Assembly: GCF_000739815.1 (NCBI RefSeq)
Contig: NZ_BBJJ01000006.1
Coordinates: 124,001-188,000 of the forward strand
Direction of reading: 5' to 3'
From: Paraburkholderia mimosarum LMG 23256 = NBRC 106338
GTDB taxonomy: Bacteria > Pseudomonadota > Gammaproteobacteria > Burkholderiales > Burkholderiaceae
Length of the DNA stretch: 64,000 nt
Both the position numbers and the translations under genes were made by a program. The notes under the pieces were generated by a model. The model did not search any database. It saw only the letters and a program-made list of their open reading frames with translations, and had not been told where the DNA came from. This document shows, piece by piece, positions 20,469 to 32,913 of this stretch; the first letter of the stretch is position 1, and the number at the start of each line of letters is the position of its first letter.

Positions 20469-20726
20469 ATGACATTCGTCGAACAGGAAATCGCGCACAT
20501 TGCGCGTGTGATGCCGCCGTCGCTGGCTGGTGATTTCGAGATGCCGGTGATGGGCGTCGCCTACTGGCGCAAGCGTCTGCATACGCTGCTCAAGCAAAAT
20601 CACCTGACTCATGTCCAGCTTTCGACCGTCGATACACTGCTAAGGCAGCTCGACGGCTTCGAGGCGCTCGGCCGCTGGCTGCCGCGCCCGAAGCAGGCGT
20701 CCCGCGACGTGCGGCGCGCGAAGTAG
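20469..20726 (+). CDS. Hypothetical protein, 85 residues
   Basis: The ATG follows GGGGAT by 5 bases. The protein is mostly helical (VEQEIAHIARVMPPSLAGDF, WRKRLHTLLKQNHLTHVQL, LLRQLDGFEALGRWLP) with a basic end. The reading frame has normal codon bias, and a strong terminator follows. I do not recognise the family; it may be a lineage-specific Burkholderiaceae protein. Confidence 0.65.
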   Translation: MTFVEQEIAHIARVMPPSLAGDFEMPVMGVAYWRKRLHTLLKQNHLTHVQLSTVDTLLRQLDGFEALGRWLPRPKQASRDVRRAK

Positions 20727-20766
20727 GGCCTGCGGCCTGGCAAACCAGCAAAGGGGTGAGAAATGC

Positions 20767-20797
20767 AAAAAGCCCGATCGCGAGGATCGGGCTTTTT
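20767..20797. terminator. Bidirectional terminator
   Basis: AGCCCGATC (20771-20779), 5-base loop, GATCGGGCT (20785-20793), with A run before and T run after. It serves the 85-residue gene on the plus strand and tRNA-Lys on the minus strand. Confidence 0.93.
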
Positions 20798-20809
20798 GAC
20801 TGAATTCGC

Positions 20810-20885
20810 TGGTGGGGCGTGAGTGACTCGAACACTCGACCTACGGATTAAGAGTCCGCTGCTCTACCAACTGAGCTAACGCCCC
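20810..20885 (-). tRNA. tRNA-Lys (anticodon CTT)
   Basis: The minus strand folds as a tRNA of 76 bases with CCA encoded: acceptor GGGGCGT / ACGCCCC, D arm with AGCTCAGTTGGTAGAGC, anticodon loop CTCTTAA inside a GCGGA/TCCGT-type stem, and T loop TTCGAGT. The anticodon CTT reads AAG (Lys). A good promoter lies upstream and a terminator downstream. Confidence 0.97.
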
Positions 20886-20898
20886 CAACAGAAGAAAG

Positions 20899-20927
20899 AT
20901 TATGCATCACTTTTCAGGACTTGCCAA
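20899..20927 (-). promoter_or_regulatory. Promoter of tRNA-Lys
   Basis: Minus strand: TTGGCA (20927-20922), 17-base spacer, CATAAT (20904-20899), 14 bases before the tRNA 5' end. Strong sigma-70 match. Confidence 0.8.
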
Positions 20928-21150
20928 GTCCCTTCTGCGAATTTTGTGAAAAAAGTTGACTTCGGCGTCTAACGCCCGTCCCACACGGGGCGTGAGCGCA
21001 TTCACCGCGGGGTCGCGCTGTCCCGGTATGATGGGCGCCACTTCGTGGCGTCAAAGGGCTTCTCGCCAGTCGCCGCGCGTCGCCGTATCGTTGGAACCGG
21101 CGCAAACCGGCTGGAATCGCCGCGCGGCACGCATTTCTCAAAGGCATACG

Positions 21151-21555
21151 ATGGACGACAACGCAATCGACGCGCTGCTGGAGCGCGTGCTGGCCCCGTG
21201 GGTCCGCGCGCTCGGGATGAGACCTGTCGAAGTGACTGACGACAGCGCCACCCTGCGCCTGCCGTTCTCCGGCGAGCTGCGCCACTCGGGCGGTGTGATC
21301 TGCGGCCAGGTTTTCATGGCGGCGGCCGATACGGCCATGATCGTCGCGATCGCGGCCGCGCTCGGCGGCTTCAAGCCCATGACCACCGTTGCGCTCAACA
21401 CCAACTTCATGCGCGCCGTGCGCAAGGGCGACGTGCTCGTGACGGCCCGGGTGCTGCGCATGGGCCGCAATCTGGTGTTCGGCGAAATAGAACTCTACGA
21501 CGAAGACGGCCGGATGGCGGTACACGCGACCTCGACCTACGCGCTGCTCGATTAA
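21151..21555 (+). CDS. PaaI-family hotdog thioesterase
   Basis: 134 residues from the ATG at 21151 (MDDNAIDALLERVL); the longer upstream frame lacks family character. The hotdog pattern LRHSGGVICGQVFMAAADTA, followed by TTVALNTNFMRAV and ends with GRMAVHATSTYALLD, is that of PaaI-type acyl-CoA thioesterases. Substrate unknown. It precedes the patatin gene by 48 bases on the same strand, so both may act in acyl or lipid turnover. Confidence 0.85.
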   Translation: MDDNAIDALLERVLAPWVRALGMRPVEVTDDSATLRLPFSGELRHSGGVICGQVFMAAADTAMIVAIAAALGGFKPMTTVALNTNFMRAVRKGDVLVTARVLRMGRNLVFGEIELYDEDGRMAVHATSTYALLD

Positions 21556-21603
21556 GCTTGGCGCTTCCGATCGTTTCCGGTCGTTTCGAGGGACGCACAA
21601 GGC

Positions 21604-22482
21604 ATGTTCGATCAAGTGGTTTTCGCGGGCGGCGGCAATCGCTGCTGGTGGCAGGCGGGCTTCTGGGACATCGTCCAGCCTGAGCTGCGCATTCGCCCGC
21701 GCGTCATCACGGGCATCTCCGCGGGCGCGGCCACCGCATGCATGCTCTACATGCGCGAGGCCGACTGGGTGATGCGCTATTACGAGGAAGCACTGCGTCA
21801 CAACAAGCGCAACGCCTACTGGGGCAATCTGCTGCGCGGCGAATCGGTTTTCCCGCATTACCGCATTTATCGCCAGGCGCTGCTAGACATCTACGGAGAG
21901 CCGTTCGCGCGGCTTCAGGACGCGCCCGAGATCCGCATCGGCGTTTCGCATGTGCCGCGCTGGCTTGGCGCGCGCAGCGCCGTGGCGGCGGGGCTCATCG
22001 CGTACAACATCGAAAAGCACATCCGCAAGACGCTGCATCCCACGCTCGGGCGCAAGCTCGGGTTTCATCCGGAGTTCGTGACGGCGCAGGAGTGCGCGAG
22101 CGTGGAGGATCTGGCCGACCTCATCCTGCAGTCGTCGTGCACGCCGCCGTTCACGCCGGTGCTGCGCCGCGACGGTCGCCCGGTGCTCGACGGCGGAATG
22201 GTCGACAACGTGCCGGTCGGCGCGCTCGACGAGACGCCCGGCCGCGTGCTGGTGATGGTGACGCGGCTTTATCCGCGTCCGCAGATGTTCGTGGTGCCGC
22301 ATCAGACGGCGCAGGGCGTGCAGCAACGCCTGTATGTGCAGCCTTCGGCCAGGGTGCCGATTTCGAGCTGGGACTACACGAGCCCGCAGCAGATGCAGCA
22401 CGCTTACAACCTCGGCCGCGTGGATGGCGAGCGTTTCCTCGCGCGTTTGCCCGAGGTCATGGATGCGGCCGCGCGCGCTTGA
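21604..22482 (+). CDS. Patatin-like phospholipase
   Basis: 292 residues. The patatin elements are in order: FAGGGNRCWWQAGF (oxyanion loop), GISAGAATA (nucleophile Ser in GxSxG, about residue 40) and DGGMVDNVP (catalytic Asp). No signal peptide. Such enzymes hydrolyse acyl ester bonds of lipids in the cytoplasm or at the membrane. The gene lies directly after the thioesterase gene and faces the D-2-hydroxyacid dehydrogenase gene convergently. Confidence 0.88.
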   Translation: MFDQVVFAGGGNRCWWQAGFWDIVQPELRIRPRVITGISAGAATACMLYMREADWVMRYYEEALRHNKRNAYWGNLLRGESVFPHYRIYRQALLDIYGEPFARLQDAPEIRIGVSHVPRWLGARSAVAAGLIAYNIEKHIRKTLHPTLGRKLGFHPEFVTAQECASVEDLADLILQSSCTPPFTPVLRRDGRPVLDGGMVDNVPVGALDETPGRVLVMVTRLYPRPQMFVVPHQTAQGVQQRLYVQPSARVPISSWDYTSPQQMQHAYNLGRVDGERFLARLPEVMDAAARA

Positions 22483-22548
22483 GCGCGCGCCGGCCGGCCA
22501 AAAGGCGGACGCAAGCAGGGCGGCGCGCGCCACCCCATAACGCCGTGC

Positions 22549-23562
22549 TTACTTGCGCCGGCCGCCCTTCAGCGCTTCGGGGTTCGCGACGTTCGCGTGA
22601 TCGCCCGCATCGAAGGCGAGAATGTTGCGGAACGCCGCGCCGAAGTACAGTTCGTAGCTCTCGCGCTCCACGTACCCGATGTGCGGCGTGCAAATCACGT
22701 TTTCCATGCGCAGCAGGCTGTAGCCCTGCAGGATCGGCTCGCTTTCGTACACGTCGATTGCGACCATGCCCGGCCGGTTGTGCGCGAGGGCGCCGAGCAG
22801 CGCGTTCTCTTCCATCAGTTCCGCGCGGCTCGTGTTGACGAGCAGCGACGTGGGCTTCATGCGCAGCAGGTCTTCCTGCTTCACGATCCCGCGCGTGTCG
22901 TCGTGCAGGCGCAGATGCAGCGAAAGCACGTCGCTTTCCTCGAACAGCGCCTCGCGGCTCGCGGCCGCTTCGTAGCCGTCGGCGCGCGCCTGCTCCAGCG
23001 AATGCTCGCGGCCCCACACCAGCACGCGCATGCCGAACGCCTTGCCGTACCCGGCCACGAGCCGGCCGATCTTCCCGTAGCCCCAGATGCCGAGCGTCTG
23101 GCCGCGCATCACCGTGCCGAGACCGAAGTTCGGCGGCATCGCCGAGGTCTTGAGGCCCGACTGCTGCCACGCGCCCTGCTTGAGGTTGGCGACGTACTGC
23201 GGAATGCGGCGCTGGGCGGCCATGATGAGCGCCCACGTGAGCTCGGCGGGCGCGACGGGTGAGCCCGTGCCCTCGAGCACGGCAATGCCGCGCTCGGTGC
23301 AGGCGGCGATGTCGATATGCGAACCGGCCTTGCCCGTCTGGCTGATCATGCGCAGATGCGGGAGTTTGTCGAGCAGTTGCGAGCTGATGCGGGTGCGTTC
23401 GCGAATCAGCACGAGGGCCTCGACTTCGGCGAGGCGGCTGGCCAGTTGGCCGAGCCCTCGCACAGTGTTGTTGAAAACCTTGACCTCGTGGTCGGCGAGC
23501 AGTTGAAAGCAGTCGAGCTTGCGGACGGCGTCCTGGTAGTCGTCAAGGATGGCTATTTTCAT
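22549..23562 (-). CDS. D-2-hydroxyacid dehydrogenase family protein
   Basis: 337 residues. NAD-binding GIWGYGKIGRLVAGYG, then the catalytic set: Arg in LVNTSRAELM, Glu in YESEP and His in TPHIGYVE. It reduces 2-keto acids or oxidises D-2-hydroxy acids; the true substrate cannot be read from sequence. The N-terminus MKIAILDDYQDAV is typical of a subgroup common in Burkholderia. It is transcribed away from pckG with 428 bases between them. Confidence 0.9.
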   Translation of the reverse strand: MKIAILDDYQDAVRKLDCFQLLADHEVKVFNNTVRGLGQLASRLAEVEALVLIRERTRISSQLLDKLPHLRMISQTGKAGSHIDIAACTERGIAVLEGTGSPVAPAELTWALIMAAQRRIPQYVANLKQGAWQQSGLKTSAMPPNFGLGTVMRGQTLGIWGYGKIGRLVAGYGKAFGMRVLVWGREHSLEQARADGYEAAASREALFEESDVLSLHLRLHDDTRGIVKQEDLLRMKPTSLLVNTSRAELMEENALLGALAHNRPGMVAIDVYESEPILQGYSLLRMENVICTPHIGYVERESYELYFGAAFRNILAFDAGDHANVANPEALKGGRRK

Positions 23563-23990
23563 GGCAGCGGGTTGTTGTATGTGTTTTGCGCAGCGTCATT
23601 CGCGGCGCGACTTCGATGTTTATCTGGTGGTTGTCCCACTATGCAGCGCCAGGAAGACTGGTATGAATATGGGGAGCTTTCAGGTCGCTCGCCGCGTGCG
23701 GCGGCGGGCATTTCGCTTGCGCAGCCCCTCGGCTACGCAGGCAGGTTTTGTTGACGCGGCCGTCGGCCGCGAATTTGCAATTTTTAACAGCTTGTCGGGC
23801 TCCGATGCAAGCCGCTTTACAGACGGTTTCGAACCCCAGGCTAAAGGACCTTGACGACCTGCCCAACTGTCCGATTCGAACCGCCTGTTGACCTGCCATC
23901 AACGTTGGGTTCGCAACGGTTGCGCCTCTCGCGTGCAGCGTCTAAAAGGGCCGATTCCCTTTTTACAGCCCTAAAAATGGAGACAGCTCG
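23563..23990. other. Divergent intergenic region upstream of pckG
   Basis: 428 bases. CGCGGCC/GGCCGCG (about 23755-23771) is a 7-bp inverted repeat with a 3-base loop. Within the pckG leader AAAAGGG (23944-23950) pairs with CCCTTTT (23957-23963), 27 bases before the start codon. The pckG ribosome site is GGAGAC. No gene supported. Confidence 0.45.
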
Positions 23991-25841
23991 ATGAACCATC
24001 CCGATTACCAAGCCCAGGCCGCCGCGCAGGTGCCCGCCTGGGTCCGGCACCGGAAACTGATCGACTGGGTGCAGAAGATCGCGGCGCATACGCAGCCCGA
24101 TCGTATCGTGTGGTGCGACGGCTCGCAGGAGGAATATGACCGCCTGTGCGCGCAGATGGTCGAGGCCGGCACGATGCGCCGCCTCAATCCGCAGAAGCGC
24201 CCGAATTCCTGGCTCGCGTGCTCCGACCCATCGGATGTCGCGCGTGTGGAAGACCGCACCTTCATCTGCTCGCCGCGCAAGGAGGATGTCGGTCCCACCA
24301 ATAACTGGATCGCGCCCGCCGAGATGCGCGCGACGCTCGACGGCCTGTTCGCGGGCGCGATGCGCGGCCGCACCCTGTACGTCGTGCCGTTTTCGATGGG
24401 CCCGCTCGGCTCGCCCATCGCCCATATCGGCGTGGAGCTTTCGGATAGCCCGTATGTGGTCGCGAACATGCGCATCATGACGCGCATGGGCCGCGCCGTG
24501 TACGACGTGCTCGGCGAAGACGGCCCGTTCGTCCCGTGCGTGCACAGCGTTGGCGCGCCGCTCGCTGCGGGCGAAAAGGATGTGGCGTGGCCGTGCAACA
24601 AGACCAAGTACATCGTCCACTTTCCCGAATCGCGCGAGATCTGGAGCTACGGCTCGGGCTATGGCGGCAATGCGCTGCTGGGCAAGAAGTGCTTCGCGCT
24701 GCGTATCGCCTCGACCATGGGCCGGGACGAGGGCTGGCTCGCCGAGCACATGCTGATTCTCGGCGTGCGCTCGCCCGAGGGCCGCAAATACCACGTCGCG
24801 GCGGCGTTTCCATCCGCGTGCGGCAAAACCAACTTCGCCATGCTGATTCCGCCGCCCACCATGAACGGCTGGGAAGTCACCACGATCGGCGACGATATTG
24901 CCTGGATCAAGCCCGGCGCCGACGGCCGTCTCTACGCGATCAACCCGGAAGCGGGCTACTTCGGCGTGGCGCCGGGCACGGGCGAAAAGACGAATTTCAA
25001 TGCGATGGCGACGCTCAAGGAGAACGTGATCTTCACGAACGTCGCGCTCACCGATGACGGCGACGTCTGGTGGGAAGGCATGACCGACGAGCCGCCCGCG
25101 CACCTGATCGACTGGCAGGGCAACGACTGGACACCGGCCATTGCGAAGGAGACCGGCCGCAAGGCCGCGCACCCGAACGCGCGCTTCACGGCGCCGGCTT
25201 CTCAGTGCCCGTCGATCGACCCCGAATGGGAGAACCCGAAGGGCGTGGCCATCGACGCCTTCGTCTTCGGCGGCCGCCGTTCGACCACGGTGCCGCTCGT
25301 GACCGAGGCGCGCGACTGGACCGAGGGTGTCTACATGGCGGCGACCATGGGCTCGGAAACGACCGCCGCAGCGGCGGGACAGCAAGGCGTGGTGCGTCGC
25401 GACCCGTTCGCGATGCTGCCGTTCTGCGGCTACAACATGGCGGACTACTTCCGGCACTGGCTCGACGTGGGCGATCGCCTGGCGAGGCTCGGCGCGACGC
25501 TGCCGCGTATTTTCTGCGTGAACTGGTTCCGCAAGGGCCCGGACGGCAAGTTCGTCTGGCCGGGCTTCGGGGAGAACATGCGCGTGCTCGAGTGGATGGT
25601 GCGCCGCATCGAGGGCAACGCGAGCGGTGGCGAACATGCGTTCGGCGTGTCGCCGCGTTACGACGATCTCAACTGGAGCGGCCTGAACTTCACGCAGGCG
25701 CAATTCGAACAGGTGATTTCTGTCGACCCCGACGCCTGGCGCGCCGAACTCGCACTGCACGCTGAATTGTTCGAAACACTCGCGCATGGCCTGCCGAAAG
25801 TGCTCAAGGACGCTTGCGAAGCGCTGGAAACACGCCTGTAA
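23991..25841 (+). CDS. pckG: Phosphoenolpyruvate carboxykinase (GTP)
   Basis: 616 residues, the length of GTP-dependent [18 protein letters not shown] is the kinase P-loop with the reactive Cys characteristic of the GTP class; [10 protein letters not shown] is the metal-binding motif; [12 protein letters not shown] and [15 protein letters not shown] are further conserved blocks. It converts oxaloacetate to PEP for gluconeogenesis. Own upstream region and a strong terminator indicate a single-gene unit. Confidence 0.97.
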   Translation: MNHPDYQAQAAAQVPAWVRHRKLIDWVQKIAAHTQPDRIVWCDGSQEEYDRLCAQMVEAGTMRRLNPQKRPNSWLACSDPSDVARVEDRTFICSPRKEDVGPTNNWIAPAEMRATLDGLFAGAMRGRTLYVVPFSMGPLGSPIAHIGVELSDSPYVVANMRIMTRMGRAVYDVLGEDGPFVPCVHSVGAPLAAGEKDVAWPCNKTKYIVHFPESREIWSYGSGYGGNALLGKKCFALRIASTMGRDEGWLAEHMLILGVRSPEGRKYHVAAAFPSACGKTNFAMLIPPPTMNGWEVTTIGDDIAWIKPGADGRLYAINPEAGYFGVAPGTGEKTNFNAMATLKENVIFTNVALTDDGDVWWEGMTDEPPAHLIDWQGNDWTPAIAKETGRKAAHPNARFTAPASQCPSIDPEWENPKGVAIDAFVFGGRRSTTVPLVTEARDWTEGVYMAATMGSETTAAAAGQQGVVRRDPFAMLPFCGYNMADYFRHWLDVGDRLARLGATLPRIFCVNWFRKGPDGKFVWPGFGENMRVLEWMVRRIEGNASGGEHAFGVSPRYDDLNWSGLNFTQAQFEQVISVDPDAWRAELALHAELFETLAHGLPKVLKDACEALETRL

Positions 25842-25868
25842 TCGGCTGAAGTGAGCGCTCGCTAACAG

Positions 25869-25894
25869 AATGGCCGCCGACGGGCGGCCATTTT
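25869..25894 (+). terminator. Terminator after pckG
   Basis: AATGGCCGCC (25869-25878), GACG loop, GGCGGCCATT (25883-25892) and a short T tail. A perfect 10-bp stem. Confidence 0.85.
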
Positions 25895-25977
25895 CCATTC
25901 CGGCGCCGACTCAGGTGATGCAGTGCGCAAGGCTGTCTATTCGGCGGTTGGCCGGTCTTTTCGCTGCGTCGCGCAAA

Positions 25978-26000
25978 ATTGTTTCTATCCCAGAAACAAT
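25978..26000. promoter_or_regulatory. Perfect 9-bp palindrome, probable operator of the LysR regulator
   Basis: ATTGTTTCT (25978-25986) and AGAAACAAT (25992-26000) with a 5-base spacer. The site contains LysR-type T-N11-A spacing and lies 156 bases upstream of the LysR start codon. Autoregulation is likely by analogy with the family. Confidence 0.6.
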
Positions 26001-26155
26001 ACGTCAGCGGTTGATGCATTTTGGGGCGCAGTCGAAGAATTCGTAAAGAAAATAGGGGCTTGGGAGGCAACTTCTGCACGTTTTCCGCTGTCGTAGGAGA
26101 ATTCGCGATCTCCTCCGCTGATTAACGGCGGGGGCAGTACAGCAGGAGTTGTCAC

Positions 26156-27274
26156 ATGGATCATTTGCAGTCGATGCGAGTCTTCGTCAAAGTCGCCGAC
26201 CTCGGCAGTTTCGCCCGGGCCGCTTCCGCGATGGATATCTCCAATGCGGTTGCGACGCGGCATGTCGCCGACCTCGAAGGCCGGCTCGGCACGCGTTTGC
26301 TCAATCGCACGACCCGCAGTCTTTCCCTGACCGAATCGGGCCAGGTCTATCTCGAGCGCGCCCGGCAGATTCTCGATGAGCTCGAGGATGTCGAGCAGAT
26401 GGTCGTCGCGCGCAATCACGAGCCGGTAGGCACCCTGCGCATCGTCGCGCCGGTGGTGTTCGGTCTCCACAATCTTGCCCCTGTGCTGCAGACGTACACG
26501 CAGCGTTATCCGCAGGTCATTCCCGACGTCACGCTGGTCGACCGCCAGGTCGATCTCGTGGAGGAGGGTTTCGACCTGGGCGTCGTGACGGCGCGCCAGA
26601 TGCGCAGCGCAAGCATCGTCACCCGTCGCCTCACGACGGGCTGCATGACCGTATGCGCGACGCCGGCTTACCTCGAAAAACACGGCACCCCCACGCGCCC
26701 CGAGCAGCTCATGGAACACCCGAGCCTCTCGCTGCCCTCGGAGTACTGGGGCGACGAGCGCGTTTTTACGGGCCCCGATGGCGAAGTTCGCGTGCGCCCG
26801 GTCAATGTGATCGTGGCGAACAACACGGAGATGCTGCGCCAGTTCGCGCTGCTGGGCATGGGCATCGCGATTCTCCCGAGCTACCTGATCGGCCGTGACA
26901 TGACGCGCGGGCGCCTCGTGCGGCTGCTGGGCGACTATCGCCTGCCGCAGGTGGAGATCAACGTCGCGTATCCTAGCCGCCGCCATCTGCCGGCCAAGGT
27001 GCGTACCTTCATCGACCACCTCGTCGAGCACTTCAGCCAGACGCCGAACAGCCAGCTCGGTGAGCAGTGGGTCAAGGATGGCCTCGCACGGCCCGCCGGC
27101 GCCTCCGCGGCGGCGCGTGACGGCGTCGTGCCTGAATCCTTCGACGAAGCGCAGTCTTCGGGGGCTTCGAACCGGCGCGACGGCGAGCACACCGGCATGG
27201 ACGCCGAGCGCGCGCGCAAGGTCGGACGCCCGTCGGCGGCACGCACCCGGACTTCGGCGATTTCGCCGCTATAA
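26156..27274 (+). CDS. LysR-family transcriptional regulator
   Basis: 372 residues with AGGAG before the ATG. The helix-turn-helix is in the first 65 residues (MRVFVKVADLGSFARAASAM, ATRHVADLEGRLGTRLLNR). A periplasmic-binding-like effector domain covers about 90-295 (LRIVAPVVFGLHNLAPVL). It belongs to the CrgA-like subgroup (LNRTTRSLSLTESGQVYLER). The C-terminal 70 residues are an Ala/Arg/Glu-rich tail that normal members (about 300 residues) lack. It lies between pckG and topB, with its own palindromic operator. Target genes are unknown. Confidence 0.9.
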   Translation: MDHLQSMRVFVKVADLGSFARAASAMDISNAVATRHVADLEGRLGTRLLNRTTRSLSLTESGQVYLERARQILDELEDVEQMVVARNHEPVGTLRIVAPVVFGLHNLAPVLQTYTQRYPQVIPDVTLVDRQVDLVEEGFDLGVVTARQMRSASIVTRRLTTGCMTVCATPAYLEKHGTPTRPEQLMEHPSLSLPSEYWGDERVFTGPDGEVRVRPVNVIVANNTEMLRQFALLGMGIAILPSYLIGRDMTRGRLVRLLGDYRLPQVEINVAYPSRRHLPAKVRTFIDHLVEHFSQTPNSQLGEQWVKDGLARPAGASAAARDGVVPESFDEAQSSGASNRRDGEHTGMDAERARKVGRPSAARTRTSAISPL

Positions 27275-27301
27275 GCGCGGTATGGCCGTTCATCGGTCGA
27301 T

Positions 27302-27338
27302 AAAAAAGGCGCAGCTTCGAGGGAAGCTGCGCCTTTTT
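27302..27338. terminator. Bidirectional terminator between LysR gene and topB
   Basis: GGCGCAGCTTC (27308-27318), GAGG loop, GAAGCTGCGCC (27323-27333), with six A before and five T after. It closes both convergent genes. Confidence 0.95.
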
Positions 27339-27384
27339 GCACAATCGCGCCTGGGGCGGCGACGGCCCGCGAAGAGGCGGCGGC

Positions 27385-30039
<2,655 letters not shown>

Positions 30040-30318
30040 GACTGGTTGCTTGTGGTGTATCCGGTTGGCGCCCCCGGGGCCGATGCCGCTCGAATGGGCG
30101 CTTGGGCGCGATGCCCGGCTATGCTGCCCCGCTTCGGGGGTCTTTCTCGACCGCTTTATAGCACATGGCGCGACGGCGTCGATTTTTGTGTCATCTCGTG
30201 GCGACGCCTGCGCACCTGCCCGGAACCTGCCGGACACCTCCTGGGGCGCCCAATCATAAGGGCGCGCGAAGCCGCGCGGCAAGCGGCGCGGCCGATCGGA
30301 CTCCGACGCGAGTTGCGC

Positions 30319-30696
30319 TCAGACGGCAGTTAGCGCGGGCCGCAGTTTTGGGGCATCGGCCACGCCAGGCAGCGCAGTGAGGTCCGCGAGCATGCGCTCG
30401 ACCACGGCGGCGTGCGGCAGCACCGTGCCGAAGAATCGCGTAGCATGGCCGTCTTCGATCAGGATGGTCGGGAAGTTCTCGACATCGAGGTCGTCGAAGC
30501 GGTCGGCATGGGTTTCGATATCGATGTACGCGAAGCAGATCTCGGGATGCGCATCGGCGATGCGGTCGAACGTGGCCCGGTAGTCGCGGCACGTCCCGCA
30601 CCACTGCGCGCACAGACACGCGACGAACAGCGTGTCCGGGTTGCTGACGCGCTCGGCGATCTGTTCGGCGTCGGTGTCGAGGTTTAGCGCGGGCAT
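30319..30696 (-). CDS. Thioredoxin-fold protein
   Basis: 125 residues from the ATG at 30696 (MPALNLDTDAEQIAERVSNP) with AAGGAAC upstream. The active site is WCGTC within LCAQWCGTCRDYRATF, and the cis-Pro is in VENFPTILIEDG. No signal peptide, so it should act in the cytoplasm. The Thr in WCGTC replaces the usual Pro and should raise redox flexibility. It follows dprA (93-base gap) on the same strand and may be cotranscribed. Confidence 0.88.
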   Translation of the reverse strand: MPALNLDTDAEQIAERVSNPDTLFVACLCAQWCGTCRDYRATFDRIADAHPEICFAYIDIETHADRFDDLDVENFPTILIEDGHATRFFGTVLPHAAVVERMLADLTALPGVADAPKLRPALTAV

Positions 30697-30788
30697 GGTC
30701 GTTCCTTGCGTTCTCTTATATATAGAGCGGGGTGTTTGGCGCGAATGTATCACGGCGGCACGGCCGCGGCGGCACTCCCCGGTGCGGC

Positions 30789-32060
30789 TCACTGGCAGCC
30801 GTCCTGGCTGCGGGAAGCGCGCACGAACCAGCCGCCCGGCAGTGCATCGAGGTGTCCCGCGAGTTCCAGTTGCAATAGCGTGCCTTGCAATGCCGCTTCC
30901 GGCATATCGGTGCGCTGGGCGAGGATTTCAACCGTGGCGGGGGCGTGACCCAGCGCTTCCAGCAGTCGCAGGGCGTCTGCGCTCAGGCCGGTGCGCGAAG
31001 AAATGCCTTCTTTTCGTGCTACGTCAGGCAGCGGTGGAGAGGATTGGAGCGGTAGCGGCACCGTTTCGTTGGCGTTGCGCTGCATACGATCGAAGGGCAC
31101 CGAGACTTTCGGGCCGAGGTGACCTCGTTGCGCCCCGCGAGACCCACGGGTGGCCGCCGGTTGCCCGAGGTTCAGCGCATCGAGCACCTCTTCCGGCGTT
31201 TCGACCAGTTGCGCGCCCTGCTTGATGAGGCCATGGCAGCCGCGCGTGAGCGGCGCGTGAATCGAACCGGGCAGCGCGAAGACGTCGCGCCCCATTTCGT
31301 TGGCGAGGCGTGCCGTGATGAGCGAGCCCGAACGCTCCGCGGCCTCGACCACGACCACGCCTTCCACGAGCGCGGCAATCACGCGGTTGCGTTGCGGAAA
31401 GTTCGCCGAGCGCGCCGGCGTGCCAAGCGGCCACTCGGAGACGATCGCTCCGCGCGCGGCAATCTGCGTGGCGAGCGCGTGATGCACCGCCGGATAGACG
31501 AGATCCGCGCCCGTGCCGATCACGGCGACGGTGCCCGCCCGTTCGTCGAGCGCCCCGCGATGGGCGGCGCCGTCCACGCCCTGGGCGAGCCCCGAGACCA
31601 CGGTGAGGCCCGAAGCGGCCAGCGAGCGCGCGAAGCGCGCCGCGTCTTCCATGGCCTGCGGTGTGGCGTTGCGGCTGCCCACGACGGCCACCGCGCGAGC
31701 ATGGAGCAGATCGAGCCGGCCCTTCGCGTAAAGCAGGGCGGGTGGATCGGGCATCGCGAGCAAGCGCGGCGGATAGGCCGGGTCGGCGAGCGTGACGAGC
31801 GCGTTGCCGGGCGCAGCGCACCATGCCCGCAACGCTTCGACCTGCGGCGCGAAGTCCGTGCCGGGCTCGGCCAGTGCGGCGCGAGCGGCTTGCGCGCCGG
31901 CCACGGCGGCGAGTGCGGTGAAAGGCTGCGCCAGTATGTTCTGCGGCAGCCCGAATGCACCGAGCAGCGCCCGCAGCGCCGCCGGCCTCAGACCGCGCGC
32001 GAGTGCAAGGCGCAGCCAGGCGGCCAGTTCTTCGGGAGACAACGGCAAGGTCGTCAGCAT
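30789..32060 (-). CDS. dprA: DNA processing protein DprA
   Basis: 423 residues from the ATG at 32060 (MLTTLPLSPEELAAWLRLAL), preceded by GGAGGAC. The Rossmann domain is intact: AVVGSRNATPQAMEDAARFA, VVSGLAQGVDGAAHRGAL, SEWPLGTPARSANFPQRNRV, RSGSLITARLA. The C-terminal winged-helix domain (VEILAQRTDMPEAALQ) is also present. DprA loads RecA on incoming single-stranded DNA during natural transformation. It diverges from def, the usual neighbour in betaproteobacteria. Confidence 0.95.
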   Translation of the reverse strand: MLTTLPLSPEELAAWLRLALARGLRPAALRALLGAFGLPQNILAQPFTALAAVAGAQAARAALAEPGTDFAPQVEALRAWCAAPGNALVTLADPAYPPRLLAMPDPPALLYAKGRLDLLHARAVAVVGSRNATPQAMEDAARFARSLAASGLTVVSGLAQGVDGAAHRGALDERAGTVAVIGTGADLVYPAVHHALATQIAARGAIVSEWPLGTPARSANFPQRNRVIAALVEGVVVVEAAERSGSLITARLANEMGRDVFALPGSIHAPLTRGCHGLIKQGAQLVETPEEVLDALNLGQPAATRGSRGAQRGHLGPKVSVPFDRMQRNANETVPLPLQSSPPLPDVARKEGISSRTGLSADALRLLEALGHAPATVEILAQRTDMPEAALQGTLLQLELAGHLDALPGGWFVRASRSQDGCQ

Positions 32061-32342
32061 CGCGTCCTCCGCGCGCGGACCGTTTGCCGCACATCGTGAT
32101 AAAATTTTCACTATCCGAAATACACCGTGGCGCCCTCATCCCTGGTCGCGGGCGCACGCCTTCAGGCGTGAGCGCGCGGGCGACAGCGCATGCAACGTTG
32201 AATTGCGGTCCCTGCATCCGTATATGCGTGCATATCCTCCGTATCCGGCATGAGACCTGCAAGCTGGCCGAATGGCCAGTCCGCGTGGCGTCGCCTCGAT
32301 CCTGGCTTTTTGCTGGGCGCCTAACGAGAAACCCGTCAAGTC

Positions 32343-32846
32343 ATGGCTCTACTGAACATTCTTCATTACCCGGACAAGCGCCTGCACAAGGTCGCAAAGC
32401 CAGTCGACGTGGTCGACGACCGCATCCGCAAGCTCGTCGCCGACATGGCCGAAACCATGTACGCCGCGCCTGGCGTGGGCCTCGCGGCGACCCAGGTCGA
32501 CGTCCACGAGCGCGTGGTGGTGATCGACGTATCCGACACGCACAACGAACTGCGCGTGTTCATCAACCCGGAAATCGTCTGGTCGAGCGACGAGCGCGAA
32601 GTGCACGAGGAAGGCTGCCTCTCCGTGCCCGGCATTTACGACGAAGTCGAGCGCGCGGAAAGGGTGCGCGTGCGCGCGATCAACGAAAAGGGCGAGAGCT
32701 ACGAGGTGGACTACGAAGGATTGCTCGCGGTGTGCATCCAGCACGAGATGGATCACCTGATGGGCAAGGTGTTCGTCGAGTACCTGTCGCCGCTCAAGCA
32801 GACGCGCATCAAGAGCAAGATGAAGAAGCTCGAGCGCGCGATGTGA
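32343..32846 (+). CDS. def: Peptide deformylase
   Basis: 167 residues. The three metal-site motifs are present: [16 protein letters not shown] and HEMDHLMGK. It removes the formyl group from new proteins. The ATG starts [20 protein letters not shown]. The fmt gene follows after 67 bases, the usual def-fmt pair, so formylation and deformylation of the initiator Met are encoded together. Its promoter must lie in the 282-base gap to dprA. Confidence 0.97.
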   Translation: MALLNILHYPDKRLHKVAKPVDVVDDRIRKLVADMAETMYAAPGVGLAATQVDVHERVVVIDVSDTHNELRVFINPEIVWSSDEREVHEEGCLSVPGIYDEVERAERVRVRAINEKGESYEVDYEGLLAVCIQHEMDHLMGKVFVEYLSPLKQTRIKSKMKKLERAM

Positions 32847-32913
32847 TCGTCTTGCGCCGCGCCGTTTCTTCCCTTCATCCCCCTGCTTCGAGCCAACCGG
32901 GCAGCGAGCGCCT

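Noticed and set aside
20810..20885. tRNA-Lys as attachment site of a second island
   Set aside because: No integrase or repeated tRNA 3' end nearby; flanking genes look chromosomal.
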